The position numbers and the translations under genes are program-made. The notes below the pieces were generated by a model, which was not told the DNA's origin, searched no databases, and was given only the letters and a program-made list of their open reading frames with translations. Below, piece by piece: positions 27,437 through 35,337 of a stretch of DNA of 64,000 nucleotides; the stretch's first letter is position 1; each line of letters begins with the position of its first letter. This DNA is from Paracoccus nototheniae (GTDB lineage: Bacteria > Pseudomonadota > Alphaproteobacteria > Rhodobacterales > Rhodobacteraceae): positions 1 through 64,000 of the forward strand of contig NZ_RQRT01000011.1 in assembly GCF_004335005.1 (NCBI RefSeq). The letters run 5' to 3'.

Positions 27437-27474
27437 CGCATCCCTATGCTGGCCACCAAGCAAAGGATGCCCCA

Positions 27475-29439
27475 ATGATCGCTGAACTTGGCCATTTCGC
27501 CCTGATCCTGGCCTTCATGGTCTCGATCTATCAGATGACCGTGCCGATGGTGGGGGCGCATAAGGGCTGGCATGGCTGGATGGACAGCGCCCGTCCCGCC
27601 GCCCTGTCCCAGCTGGTGCTGATGGCGATGAGCTTTGGCGCCCTGACCATCGCCTTTGTCACCTCGGATTTCTCGCTGCGTCTGGTCTATGAGAACTCGC
27701 ATACGGCCAAGCCGATGATCTACAAGATCAGCGGAGTCTGGGGCAATCATGAAGGCTCGATGCTGCTTTGGGTGCTGATTCTGGCGCTGTTCGGCGCGGC
27801 GGCGGCCTTGTTCGGCACCAATCTGCCGCCCAGTTTGCGGGCGCGGGTGCTGGGGGTGCAGGCCTCGGTCAGTGCGGCGTTTTATGCGTTCATCATCTTC
27901 ACCTCTAACCCGTTCTGGCGGATGGGCAATCCGCCCTTTGACGGTCGCGACCTGAACCCGCTGCTGCAGGATCCCGGTTTGGCCTTTCATCCGCCGTTCC
28001 TGTATCTGGGCTATGTCGGCCTTTCGATGTCTTTCAGCTTTGCCGTCGCCGCCCTGATCGAGGGGCGGGTGGACGCCGCATGGGCGCGATGGGTGCGCCC
28101 CTGGACGCTGGCGGCATGGGTCTTTCTGACCATCGGCATCGCGCTTGGATCATGGTGGGCCTATTACGAGCTGGGCTGGGGCGGCTTCTGGTTCTGGGAT
28201 CCGGTCGAAAACGCCAGCTTCATGCCATGGCTGCTGGCCGCCGCCCTGCTGCATTCCGCCATCGTCGTGGAAAAGCGCGAGGCGCTGAAAAGCTGGACGA
28301 TCCTGCTGGCGATCATGGCCTTTGGCTTTTCGCTGATCGGCACGTTCATCGTGCGCTCGGGGGTCATCACCTCGGTCCACAGCTTTGCCAATGATCCCGA
28401 ACGGGGGGTCTTTATCCTGATGATCCTTGCGGTCTTTGTCGGCGGCGCGCTGACGCTTTACGCCTTTCGCGCCTCGGCGATGACGGCCAAGGGCGTGTTT
28501 TCCCCCGTCTCCCGCGAGGGGGCGCTGGTTCTGAACAACGTCCTGCTGGCGGTCGCGGCCTTCGTGGTCTTCATCGGCACGATCTGGCCGCTGGTGGCCG
28601 AAATGGTCTGGGGCCGGGTGCTGTCGGTCGGCCCGCCGTTCTTCAATCAGGCCTTCACGCCCTTCATGATCGTGCTGGCCATCGCCCTGCCTCTGGGGTC
28701 GATCCTGCCGTGGAAGCGCGCGACACTGGCACGCAGCCTGCGGCCCCTCAGGGCGCCGCTGATTTTGACGGGCGCGGTGATGACCTTGGTCTTTGCCGTC
28801 TCGACCGGACATTCGGCGCTGGCGGTGATCGGCGCGGGCCTTGGGTCGTGGCTGGTCTTCGGCGCGCTGGCCGAGTTGTGGTTGCGCACCGGCAATTCCG
28901 GGCCCTCGCGTCTGTTGCGCCTGCCGCGCGCCGATTGGGGCAAGGCCGTGGCCCATGCGGGTCTGGGCATCACCTTCATCGCCGTCGCGCTGGTGCAGGC
29001 CTGGCAAAGCGAGGATGTTCGCGTGGCCGAGCTGAACGAACCCTTTCGCGTCGGCGCCTATGACCTGACCCTGCGCGAGGTCAGCCGTGCCGATGGGCCG
29101 AACTATCTGTCCCAGATGGCGGTGATCGAGGCCAGCCGCGACGGTCGCCCCGTCGCAACCCTGCGCCCGGAAAAGCGCGTCTATCCGGTGCAGGGGATGC
29201 CCACGACCGAAGCCTCGATCGATTACGGATTCTGGCGCGATCTGTATGTCGTTCTGGGCGATGAACAACCGGGCGGGGGCTGGGCCGTGCGGACCTATAT
29301 CAAGCCCTTCGTGAACTGGATCTGGGGCGGATCGATCCTGATGGCACTTGGCGGGCTGATCAGCCTGACCGACCGGCGCTATCGCGTGGCGGCGGGCGCG
29401 GCCCGACCTGCGCGCACCGAACCGGTGCCTGCCGAATGA
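27475..29439 (+). CDS. ccmF: Cytochrome c haem lyase CcmF
   Basis: Large integral membrane subunit of the CcmFH haem lyase, 654 residues with many hydrophobic segments. The WWD haem-handling motif is clear as WGGFWFWDPVENASFMPW near residue 235. Conserved HPP and RSGVITSVHSFA segments are also present. The start is the ATG at 27475 with AAAGGA about 8 nt upstream; the open frame begins earlier inside the holin gene and is not used. The stop overlaps ccmH by 4 nt. Confidence 0.93.
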   Translation: MIAELGHFALILAFMVSIYQMTVPMVGAHKGWHGWMDSARPAALSQLVLMAMSFGALTIAFVTSDFSLRLVYENSHTAKPMIYKISGVWGNHEGSMLLWVLILALFGAAAALFGTNLPPSLRARVLGVQASVSAAFYAFIIFTSNPFWRMGNPPFDGRDLNPLLQDPGLAFHPPFLYLGYVGLSMSFSFAVAALIEGRVDAAWARWVRPWTLAAWVFLTIGIALGSWWAYYELGWGGFWFWDPVENASFMPWLLAAALLHSAIVVEKREALKSWTILLAIMAFGFSLIGTFIVRSGVITSVHSFANDPERGVFILMILAVFVGGALTLYAFRASAMTAKGVFSPVSREGALVLNNVLLAVAAFVVFIGTIWPLVAEMVWGRVLSVGPPFFNQAFTPFMIVLAIALPLGSILPWKRATLARSLRPLRAPLILTGAVMTLVFAVSTGHSALAVIGAGLGSWLVFGALAELWLRTGNSGPSRLLRLPRADWGKAVAHAGLGITFIAVALVQAWQSEDVRVAELNEPFRVGAYDLTLREVSRADGPNYLSQMAVIEASRDGRPVATLRPEKRVYPVQGMPTTEASIDYGFWRDLYVVLGDEQPGGGWAVRTYIKPFVNWIWGGSILMALGGLISLTDRRYRVAAGAARPARTEPVPAE

Positions 29440-29906
29440 GGCGCCTTGCCCCCCGCGTCGCGCTGATCGTGGCGCTGGCCATCGCCCCGCTGGCCCCGGC
29501 TTTTGCGGTGCAGCCAGACGAGGTTCTGTCGGATGCCGGGCTGGAGGCGCGGGCCCGCGACATCTCGCAGCGGCTGCGCTGTCCGGTCTGTCAGGGCGAG
29601 AATATCGACGAATCGAACGCGCCGATCAGCCGCGATCTGCGCCTGTTCGTGCGCGAAAGGCTGGTCGCGGGCGACAGCGATCCGCAGGTGATCGACAATG
29701 TGGTCGACCGCTATGGCGAATTCGTGCTGTTCGATCCGCGCCCCACTGGCAGCAACCTGATCCTGTGGCTGGCGGGACCGCTGATGGCGCTGATCGCCGT
29801 GCTGACGGCGGCGCGTTTCCTGCGCGCCCGCAACCAATCCGCCCCCGAGGTCGCCGATCTGGACCCCGCCGAACGCAAGCGTCTGGCCGAGATCATGCGC
29901 GACTGA
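29436..29906 (+). CDS. ccmH: Cytochrome c maturation protein CcmH
   Basis: Membrane-anchored thiol oxidoreductase that reduces apocytochrome c haem-binding cysteines. It has 156 residues: an N-terminal signal peptide ending near Ala25, the LRCPVCQG redox motif near 47-54 with both cysteines, and a transmembrane helix near 108-128 (LILWLAGPLMALIAVLTA). It overlaps ccmF by 4 nt. CcmI is not present in this window. Confidence 0.92.
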   Translation: MRRLAPRVALIVALAIAPLAPAFAVQPDEVLSDAGLEARARDISQRLRCPVCQGENIDESNAPISRDLRLFVRERLVAGDSDPQVIDNVVDRYGEFVLFDPRPTGSNLILWLAGPLMALIAVLTAARFLRARNQSAPEVADLDPAERKRLAEIMRD

Positions 29907-29945
29907 CGCCGGGTCGCGCTGGCTTGCGCGGCCCGTTCTGGCATG

Positions 29946-29970
29946 ATCCTCCTAAGACCCATGGGAGGAT
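29946..29970 (+). promoter_or_regulatory. Shine-Dalgarno-sequestering hairpin
   Basis: ATCCTCCTA (29946-29954) pairs with TGGGAGGAT (29962-29970) over nine positions (one G-U) around loop AGACCCA. The right arm contains the GGGAGG ribosome-binding site of the next gene, whose ATG is at 29974. The left arm is a perfect anti-Shine-Dalgarno sequence. Confidence 0.6.
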
Positions 29971-29973
29971 TGC

Positions 29974-30744
29974 ATGCCCTTTGACACCATCCTGTTCGAC
30001 GTGCGCGATGCCGTCGCCACGCTGACGCTGAACCGCCCCGCCGTGATGAACGCCCTGAACGCGCCGATGCGGGCCGAGATCACGCAGGCCCTGATGACGC
30101 TGCCGCCGGGGGTCCGGGTGGTGGTGGTGACCGGCGCCGGGCGGGGGTTCTGTTCGGGTCAGGATCTGACCGATGCCGGCGCCGCCGCCGATCTGGAACG
30201 GGTGCTGCGCGAGGAATACGAACCCATGCTGGCTGCCATCACCGGTTGTCCGGTTCCGGTCATTGCGGCGGTGAACGGTGTGGCGGCGGGGGCGGGGGCC
30301 AACCTGGCGCTGGCCGCCGATGTGGTGATCGCCGCCGAAAGCGCGATCTTTATCCAGGCGTTCACACGGATCGGCCTGATCCCCGATGCGGGCGGCACCT
30401 GGATCGTGCCGCGCGCGGTGGGCATGGCGCGGGCGATGGGGATGATGCTGTTTGCCGAACCGATCAGTGCCACCAAGGCGGCGGACTGCGGCCTGATCTG
30501 GCAGGCGCTGCCCGATGACGGCTTTGCCGATGGCGTGGCGGCACGTGCGCAGACGCTGGCGCAGGGGCCGACCGCCGCCTATTTGGCCATCCGCCAGGCG
30601 CTGGCCGCCTCCCTGACGCAGGATCTGCCCGCGCAGTTGGCACTGGAGGCGCATCTGCAGGGACAGGCCGGACGCAGCGCCGATTTCGCCGAAGGGGTCG
30701 CGGCATTTCTGCAAAAGCGCCCGCCCGTGTTCACGGGCCGCTAG
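29974..30744 (+). CDS. Enoyl-CoA hydratase/isomerase family protein (PaaG-like)
   Basis: Crotonase-fold enzyme of 256 residues. The oxyanion region is GRGFCSGQDLTD near 48-59, and the second signature is NGVAAGAGANLALAADVV near 93-110. GLIPDAGGTW provides an acidic residue typical of isomerase-type members such as PaaG, 2-(1,2-epoxyphenyl)acetyl-CoA isomerase; the precise substrate is uncertain. Translation initiation appears controlled by a hairpin covering its ribosome-binding site. It converges with the NUDIX gene, and the two stop codons overlap by 4 nt. Confidence 0.82.
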   Translation: MPFDTILFDVRDAVATLTLNRPAVMNALNAPMRAEITQALMTLPPGVRVVVVTGAGRGFCSGQDLTDAGAAADLERVLREEYEPMLAAITGCPVPVIAAVNGVAAGAGANLALAADVVIAAESAIFIQAFTRIGLIPDAGGTWIVPRAVGMARAMGMMLFAEPISATKAADCGLIWQALPDDGFADGVAARAQTLAQGPTAAYLAIRQALAASLTQDLPAQLALEAHLQGQAGRSADFAEGVAAFLQKRPPVFTGR

Positions 30745-31418
30745 GCGATCTGGCGAAACTGCGGAGCCGGGCCGCGATTGTCAAAGAACGGCACGGTGTC
30801 CGGCTGCGGCAAAGGCTGACCGTGCGGCAGGCCAGCCGTCAATTCGGTCAGCTCGGCCAGCACCACCTCGGTGATGAAGGGCAGATCGAGGCGCCGCGCC
30901 TCGGCCAGCGGCACCCAGTGCAGATGCGACAGCTCATCACAGGCGGCGCTGAAATCGTCGGGATCGCCGGTGATGTCGGCCGCATCGGCCACAAAGAAAT
31001 GCGCATCGAACCGGCGCGGACGGCCGGGCGGTGTGATGGCGCGGAACAGATAGACCAGCGGTGCGGCATCGGGCGTCAGTCCCGCCGCCCCATGGCCGGG
31101 CCAGGGGCAGGGCGGCCCGCCCGGACGCCCGATCAGCAGGCCCGTCTCCTCGGCCAGTTCGCGCAGGGCGGCGGCGGCGATGGCGCCGGGCGGGGATGAG
31201 GCCTGATGCTGCAACCGCCGCTGACACAGGGGCGCAAGGGGGCGGGACAGGGTCACCTGCGCGTCGCCGGGATCGACCGCGCCGCCGGGAAAGACAAATT
31301 TCGACGGCATGAAGGCCGCCGCGGCCCCCCGCATCCCCATCAGAACCGACGGCTGTTCACCACCGCGTCGCAGAACCAGCACGGTCGCCGCATCGCGGAT
31401 GGGCACGCTGTCGGTCAT
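30741..31418 (-). CDS. NUDIX hydrolase
   Basis: A 225-residue NUDIX protein. The Nudix box appears as G-AIAAAAL-REL-AEE-TG (near 90-112), matching GX5EX7REUXEEXGU with the first acidic position altered to Ala. Longer than MutT, it resembles the NUDT19/coenzyme A diphosphatase-like group of alphaproteobacteria; the substrate is unknown. The ATG at 31418 overlaps the stop of the DUF983 gene (ATGA), so the two are cotranslated. It overlaps the enoyl-CoA hydratase end. Confidence 0.8.
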   Translation of the reverse strand: MTDSVPIRDAATVLVLRRGGEQPSVLMGMRGAAAAFMPSKFVFPGGAVDPGDAQVTLSRPLAPLCQRRLQHQASSPPGAIAAAALRELAEETGLLIGRPGGPPCPWPGHGAAGLTPDAAPLVYLFRAITPPGRPRRFDAHFFVADAADITGDPDDFSAACDELSHLHWVPLAEARRLDLPFITEVVLAELTELTAGLPHGQPLPQPDTVPFFDNRGPAPQFRQIA

Positions 31419-31828
31419 GCCGCGACGCCGCTGGATCGCCCGCCAAAGCCGTGCATCCGCCGCGCCCATTGCAGACCCACCATCGCGCCCTTGATCACCG
31501 GCAGCATCGCCAAGGACAGCACGATCGCGCCCAGGCTGAAGCTGACAAGCATCGTCATCGGACTGGGCCGCCAGGCCACGAACGAGGCCAGCAGCAGCGG
31601 TGCCCCCAGATGCGAGACAATCAGAATGGTCAGATAGGCCGGTCCGTCATCCGCGCGCTGATGGTGTAGATCCTCGTGGCAGGCGGGACATTCATCCGCG
31701 ACCTTCAGATAGCGGGAAAACAGCCGCCCCTCGCCGCAGGCGGGGCAGCGCCCCCGTGCCGCGCGCCGCATCGCCAGACCCGTCGGGCGTTCGGTCAGGG
31801 CGTCGTCGGGGGCGATATCATGGGTCAT
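31415..31828 (-). CDS. DUF983 zinc-ribbon membrane protein
   Basis: A 137-residue DUF983 protein. Two CPAC motifs (GRCPACGEGRLF near 27-38 and DECPACHEDL near 45-54) form a probable zinc ribbon. Two hydrophobic helices follow (about 65-85 and 92-113), and the tail is basic. The function is unknown, though neighbours of such genes often include cytochrome oxidase assembly factors. The ATG at 31828 has AGGAG at suitable distance. It is the upstream member of a two-gene operon with the NUDIX gene. Confidence 0.78.
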   Translation of the reverse strand: MTHDIAPDDALTERPTGLAMRRAARGRCPACGEGRLFSRYLKVADECPACHEDLHHQRADDGPAYLTILIVSHLGAPLLLASFVAWRPSPMTMLVSFSLGAIVLSLAMLPVIKGAMVGLQWARRMHGFGGRSSGVAA

Positions 31829-31906
31829 GGGAATGCTCCTGCCCGGGGGCATGGTCCGGGATCGCTGCCCAGCTTACGCCGCAGGCTGCGGCAAGGAAAG
31901 GGTCGC

Positions 31907-33310
31907 CTATGCCGCACGGTCGGCACAGGCACAAACGACCCGGTTCCGGCCCGCCGCCTTGGCCGCCAGCAGCGCGCGGTCGGCCCGCTCGATCGCCATC
32001 TGCCCTGCCTGTTCCGATCCGACCTGCCCCGAAGGGATCACCATGGCCAGCCCGACCGAGGCGGTCACCCGGATCTGCCCGCCCCCCGACAGCCCGGGCA
32101 GCAGGACCGGCATATCCTGAACCACCCGGCGCAGAGATTCGGCCAATCGTTGCGCCTGATCGACGGGACAATCGGGCATCACGCCCAGAAACTCCTCTCC
32201 TCCCATCCGGGCGGCAAGGCCCGATTGCCCGATCGTGTTGCGCAGACGATGCGCGATCTCGACCAGAACGGCATCGCCGGCGCTGTGGCCATAGGTGTCA
32301 TTCACCTCCTTGAAATGATCCAGATCGATGGCCAGAACCGCCAGCCGGCGCGATCCCGCCCGCGCCTCGCGCGTCATCTGGGTCAGCCGCGGCAGGGCAT
32401 AGCGACGATTGTAAAGGCCGGTCAACGGATCGGTCATCGCCCATTGCATCTGGCGCTGCACATCGGCGCGGCGCTGCTCGATCCTTGATTTGCGTGACAG
32501 CAGCATCTGCAGCGTCATCGCGGCGGCCTGCGCGGCCTGCGCTGTTCCCAGCATCAGCGGCATGACATCGCCCGCGCCCAGATCCAGGGCGATGGCGGCC
32601 AGTTCCGCCCGTTCCGGGGCAATGGCAATAACGAACCCCGCATCCCGAGAGCCCTGGCGCGTGCGCAGTTCCGACAGCAGGCTCAGCCCGTCACCACGCG
32701 CGCGGATATCGGCGGCGATCAGATAGATGTCGGCCGAGCGGCCCGATGTCGCGGCACCAAGCGCCTGATCCGGGGTCTGGATGTCAAAGCGGCAGGACAT
32801 GCGGCCCGACAACATCTGCCGCCAGCGCTGCGCCCGCGCCGGATGATCCGCCACCAGCGCGACCAGCGGATGAACCGCATGGCCAAAGCCCGCCTGCGCT
32901 TCGGCCATGCCGATCGGTTCCGCGTCTTGCATGCCCGGCGGAGGCATGTCGATTTCGCGCAGGATGGTGCGGATCCGTGCCATCAGCATCTGTTCGTCGA
33001 CGCCGGGGTCCAGCGTCGCGGTCGCGCCCGCCTGCAGCGCCGCCAGCCGCTGGTCGGGATCGACCAGCATCAGGATCGGAATGTCCGCCACCTGACGGTC
33101 GTTTGACAGGCGACGACACAGATCCAGCGCCGTTCCATCCGCCAGATTGCTGCCCAGAATGATCAGATCGGGCCGCGACACCCGCAACTGCTGCAGCAAC
33201 TGGCCGACCGTCGCCACCGCGGTGACCTGATAGCAGACCGCTCTCAGCCGGACCTTGAGCGTGATCCGCGCTGTCGCCGTCCCGTCCGCAACCATGATCT
33301 CTGCTGTCAT
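31907..33310 (-). CDS. PleD-like response regulator with GGEEF domain
   Basis: A 467-residue protein of PleD architecture: REC1 (about 1-120), REC2 (about 148-265) and a GGDEF-class domain (about 290-460). The active-site motif is GGEEF at 370-374, so cyclase activity for cyclic di-GMP is plausible. However, REC1 lacks the usual phosphoacceptor: the expected Asp position reads ILGS with Gly53. The N-terminal acidic pair is reduced to Asp9. The RxxD inhibitory site before GGEEF is absent (GQSG instead). The ATG at 33310 is used; the longer open frame runs through the DUF3572 gene and is not real. Confidence 0.85.
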   Translation of the reverse strand: MTAEIMVADGTATARITLKVRLRAVCYQVTAVATVGQLLQQLRVSRPDLIILGSNLADGTALDLCRRLSNDRQVADIPILMLVDPDQRLAALQAGATATLDPGVDEQMLMARIRTILREIDMPPPGMQDAEPIGMAEAQAGFGHAVHPLVALVADHPARAQRWRQMLSGRMSCRFDIQTPDQALGAATSGRSADIYLIAADIRARGDGLSLLSELRTRQGSRDAGFVIAIAPERAELAAIALDLGAGDVMPLMLGTAQAAQAAAMTLQMLLSRKSRIEQRRADVQRQMQWAMTDPLTGLYNRRYALPRLTQMTREARAGSRRLAVLAIDLDHFKEVNDTYGHSAGDAVLVEIAHRLRNTIGQSGLAARMGGEEFLGVMPDCPVDQAQRLAESLRRVVQDMPVLLPGLSGGGQIRVTASVGLAMVIPSGQVGSEQAGQMAIERADRALLAAKAAGRNRVVCACADRAA

Positions 33311-33415
33311 TGTTTTGTCCAGCACCCTGCCACCTGCATTCCAACTTGACCGCAAATGTTTAAGAAAGGGTTTCCGGGCGGCGATGCCTGAGCAAAAAAG
33401 AAGGACAGCGGCAGG

Positions 33416-33706
33416 ATGGCAATGTCGAATGCACAGGCGGGCGAACTGGCGATGCAGGTGCTGATCGTTCTGGTGGACCGCCCCGACGATCTGGCGCTGT
33501 TCATGCAGGCCTCGGGGCTGCGCCCTGCCGATCTGCGCGCGGTGGCCGAACAGCCTGATATTGCGTTGCATCTTCTGGATTTCATCGTCGAACAGGACGA
33601 GCGGATCACCAGTTTTGCCCAAGCCCTGAACCTGCGTCCGCAGGATATCATGGCCGCCCGAACCGCGCTTGCCGGGCCCGGCAGCTATGGCTGGGACGTC
33701 GAATAG
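33416..33706 (+). CDS. DUF3572 family protein
   Basis: A 96-residue, mostly helical protein matching the alphaproteobacterial DUF3572 family, with GLRPADLRAVAEQPDIALHLLDF and LNLRPQDIMAAR segments. Its function is unknown. It is divergently transcribed from the PleD-like gene, a neighbourhood I recall as common in alphaproteobacteria. The start is the ATG at 33416; a second ATG two codons on is possible. Upstream, 33311-33415 is the shared promoter region. Confidence 0.78.
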   Translation: MAMSNAQAGELAMQVLIVLVDRPDDLALFMQASGLRPADLRAVAEQPDIALHLLDFIVEQDERITSFAQALNLRPQDIMAARTALAGPGSYGWDVE

Positions 33707-33767
33707 CTGGCTTCGTTCTCCTTTTCTTAAGGGTCGGCCGTTAGCCTCGTTCCGAATCGAGGTGGAC

Positions 33768-34334
33768 ATGAACAGGCTGATCGACCACGCCCTCCGGGCA
33801 TTTCTGGCAAGGACCTACGGCCCGGATCTGGCCCGGTTCGTGGCGGATGAAACCGATGTCCTCAGGGCATTGCCCGAACTGCCGGTCGTGGAATTTGCAA
33901 CGGCGGGGCTGTCGCGCGCGGCGAACTATGTCTCGAAACCCACATCCGAAATGTTCGAGGATCTGGGGGCCTGGATGACGCGGATCGAACCGATCCGGCG
34001 TCTGCTGCGGTTCTCGGGGCGCGATTTCCACGACTTTCTGCTGCGGCTGGAAGAGCTGCCCGGACGCTCGCATCTGGTCTTGCCCAGACTGGGGGTTCCG
34101 GCGCTGACGATCAAGGCCGAGGATCGGTCGGTCTGGTTGATCATGGCTGACCCCGATCCGGCCTGGCAGCATCTGTTGATGGGCATCGTGCGCAGCATGG
34201 CCGACGATTACGGCGCATTGTGCGTCATTTCGGTCGAAGCGGCGGGGATCAGGGTCGATGTCTGTGACGATCAGTTCGCGGAAGGGCGACGGTTCATGTT
34301 GCAGGAAGCAGCGGTGGCCGGGGCCTTGTCATGA
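33768..34334 (+). CDS. H-NOX-like haem NO/oxygen-binding protein
   Basis: A 188-residue protein with the length and fold pattern of H-NOX (HNOB) domains: an N-terminal helix block LIDHALRAFLARTYG, the EMFEDLGAWM segment near 61-70, and FSGRDFHDFLLRLEELPGRSHLVLP near 82-106. His102 in SHLVLP lines up with the proximal haem ligand (His-x-x-Leu pattern). The YxSxR haem-propionate motif expected about 20 residues later is not present (WLIMADPD instead). The ATG at 33768 has GAGGTGG upstream. It overlaps the downstream cyclase gene by 4 nt, the classic H-NOX/diguanylate cyclase pairing. Haem binding is inferred, not certain. Confidence 0.72.
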   Translation: MNRLIDHALRAFLARTYGPDLARFVADETDVLRALPELPVVEFATAGLSRAANYVSKPTSEMFEDLGAWMTRIEPIRRLLRFSGRDFHDFLLRLEELPGRSHLVLPRLGVPALTIKAEDRSVWLIMADPDPAWQHLLMGIVRSMADDYGALCVISVEAAGIRVDVCDDQFAEGRRFMLQEAAVAGALS

Positions 34335-35326
34335 ACCGCGTGGGGCCGGGGCTGACGCTGCGGGCGATGGGGCGTTTTCTGCCGATGCATCTGTGGATGC
34401 AGGACAGCGGAAAGGTAATGTCGGTCGGGCCCACGTTGTTGAAATTGCTGCCCGACCTGCCTGCCGGGCTGGATGGTCAGCTGGTCAATTCCCGCGCGGG
34501 ACGCGGTCCCTCGCCGCTCAATGCAATCCGTGACGCGGTGGATTTGGGGCGGCGACTGTTCCTGCGCGCGGTCGAGGTTCCCGACATCGTGCTGCGCGGC
34601 CACGGAGAGCGCGTCTCGGACGGCTCGATGCTGGTCAATCTTGGCTTTGGCATCGGATTGCACCGCGCGATCCGTCGCGCAGGACTGACCGATGACGATT
34701 TTTGCCCATCGGATCTGGCCATGGAGTTTCTGTTTCTGCAGGAGGCCAATCGTGGCGTCCTGACCGTTCTGTCCGAGTTCAACGAAGAGCTGGCGCGCGC
34801 CCGAAAAATCGCATTACAGCAGGCCAAGACGGACGCTCTGACCGGGCTGCACAATCGGCGCGGCCTGGAAATCAATCTGGCTCAGGCGCTGCAACCGGCA
34901 GGCCACCGGCTGGAAGAGACCTCTGTTCCCGTCGCGCTGATCCATCTGGATCTGGATAATTTCAAGCTGGTGAACGATCTTCTGGGTCACCTCGCGGGTG
35001 ACGCGCTGCTGCGCCGGGTCGGAACCATCCTGCAAGAACAGGTGCGCAAGACCGACACGGCAGCCCGGATCGGCGGGGACGAATTTTTTCTGATCATGAA
35101 GGGGATGACCTCTCACGCGGCGTTGCGCGACCTGTCGCTGCGCATCATCGGCTCGATCGAGAGTCTGACCCCGCATGGGCTGGCGGGGCGTCGCGTCTCG
35201 GCCAGTGCCGGGATCGTCCTGCGCCTGCCCGGCGGGACAGAGACGCTGGAGGATGTGCTGGCACTGACCGACAAGGCGCTTTATCAGGCCAAGGCCGCGG
35301 GAAAGGGCTGTGCGGTGATCCTGTGA
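34331..35326 (+). CDS. HNOBA-like domain diguanylate cyclase
   Basis: A 331-residue GGDEF protein. The N-terminal region (about 15-150) resembles the HNOBA (H-NOX-associated) domain of soluble guanylate cyclases: FLPMHLWMQDSGKVMSVG near 16-33, LLPDLPAG near 39-46 and a later ELARAR coiled-coil. The GGDEF domain (about 165-331) has an intact GGDEF at 248-252 and an inhibitory-site RKTD at 239-242, so it should be an active, feedback-controlled cyclic di-GMP synthase. Overlap of 4 nt with the H-NOX-like gene implies a two-protein sensor/output complex. Confidence 0.83.
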   Translation: MNRVGPGLTLRAMGRFLPMHLWMQDSGKVMSVGPTLLKLLPDLPAGLDGQLVNSRAGRGPSPLNAIRDAVDLGRRLFLRAVEVPDIVLRGHGERVSDGSMLVNLGFGIGLHRAIRRAGLTDDDFCPSDLAMEFLFLQEANRGVLTVLSEFNEELARARKIALQQAKTDALTGLHNRRGLEINLAQALQPAGHRLEETSVPVALIHLDLDNFKLVNDLLGHLAGDALLRRVGTILQEQVRKTDTAARIGGDEFFLIMKGMTSHAALRDLSLRIIGSIESLTPHGLAGRRVSASAGIVLRLPGGTETLEDVLALTDKALYQAKAAGKGCAVIL

Positions 35327-35337
35327 TCTGTCCTTGC

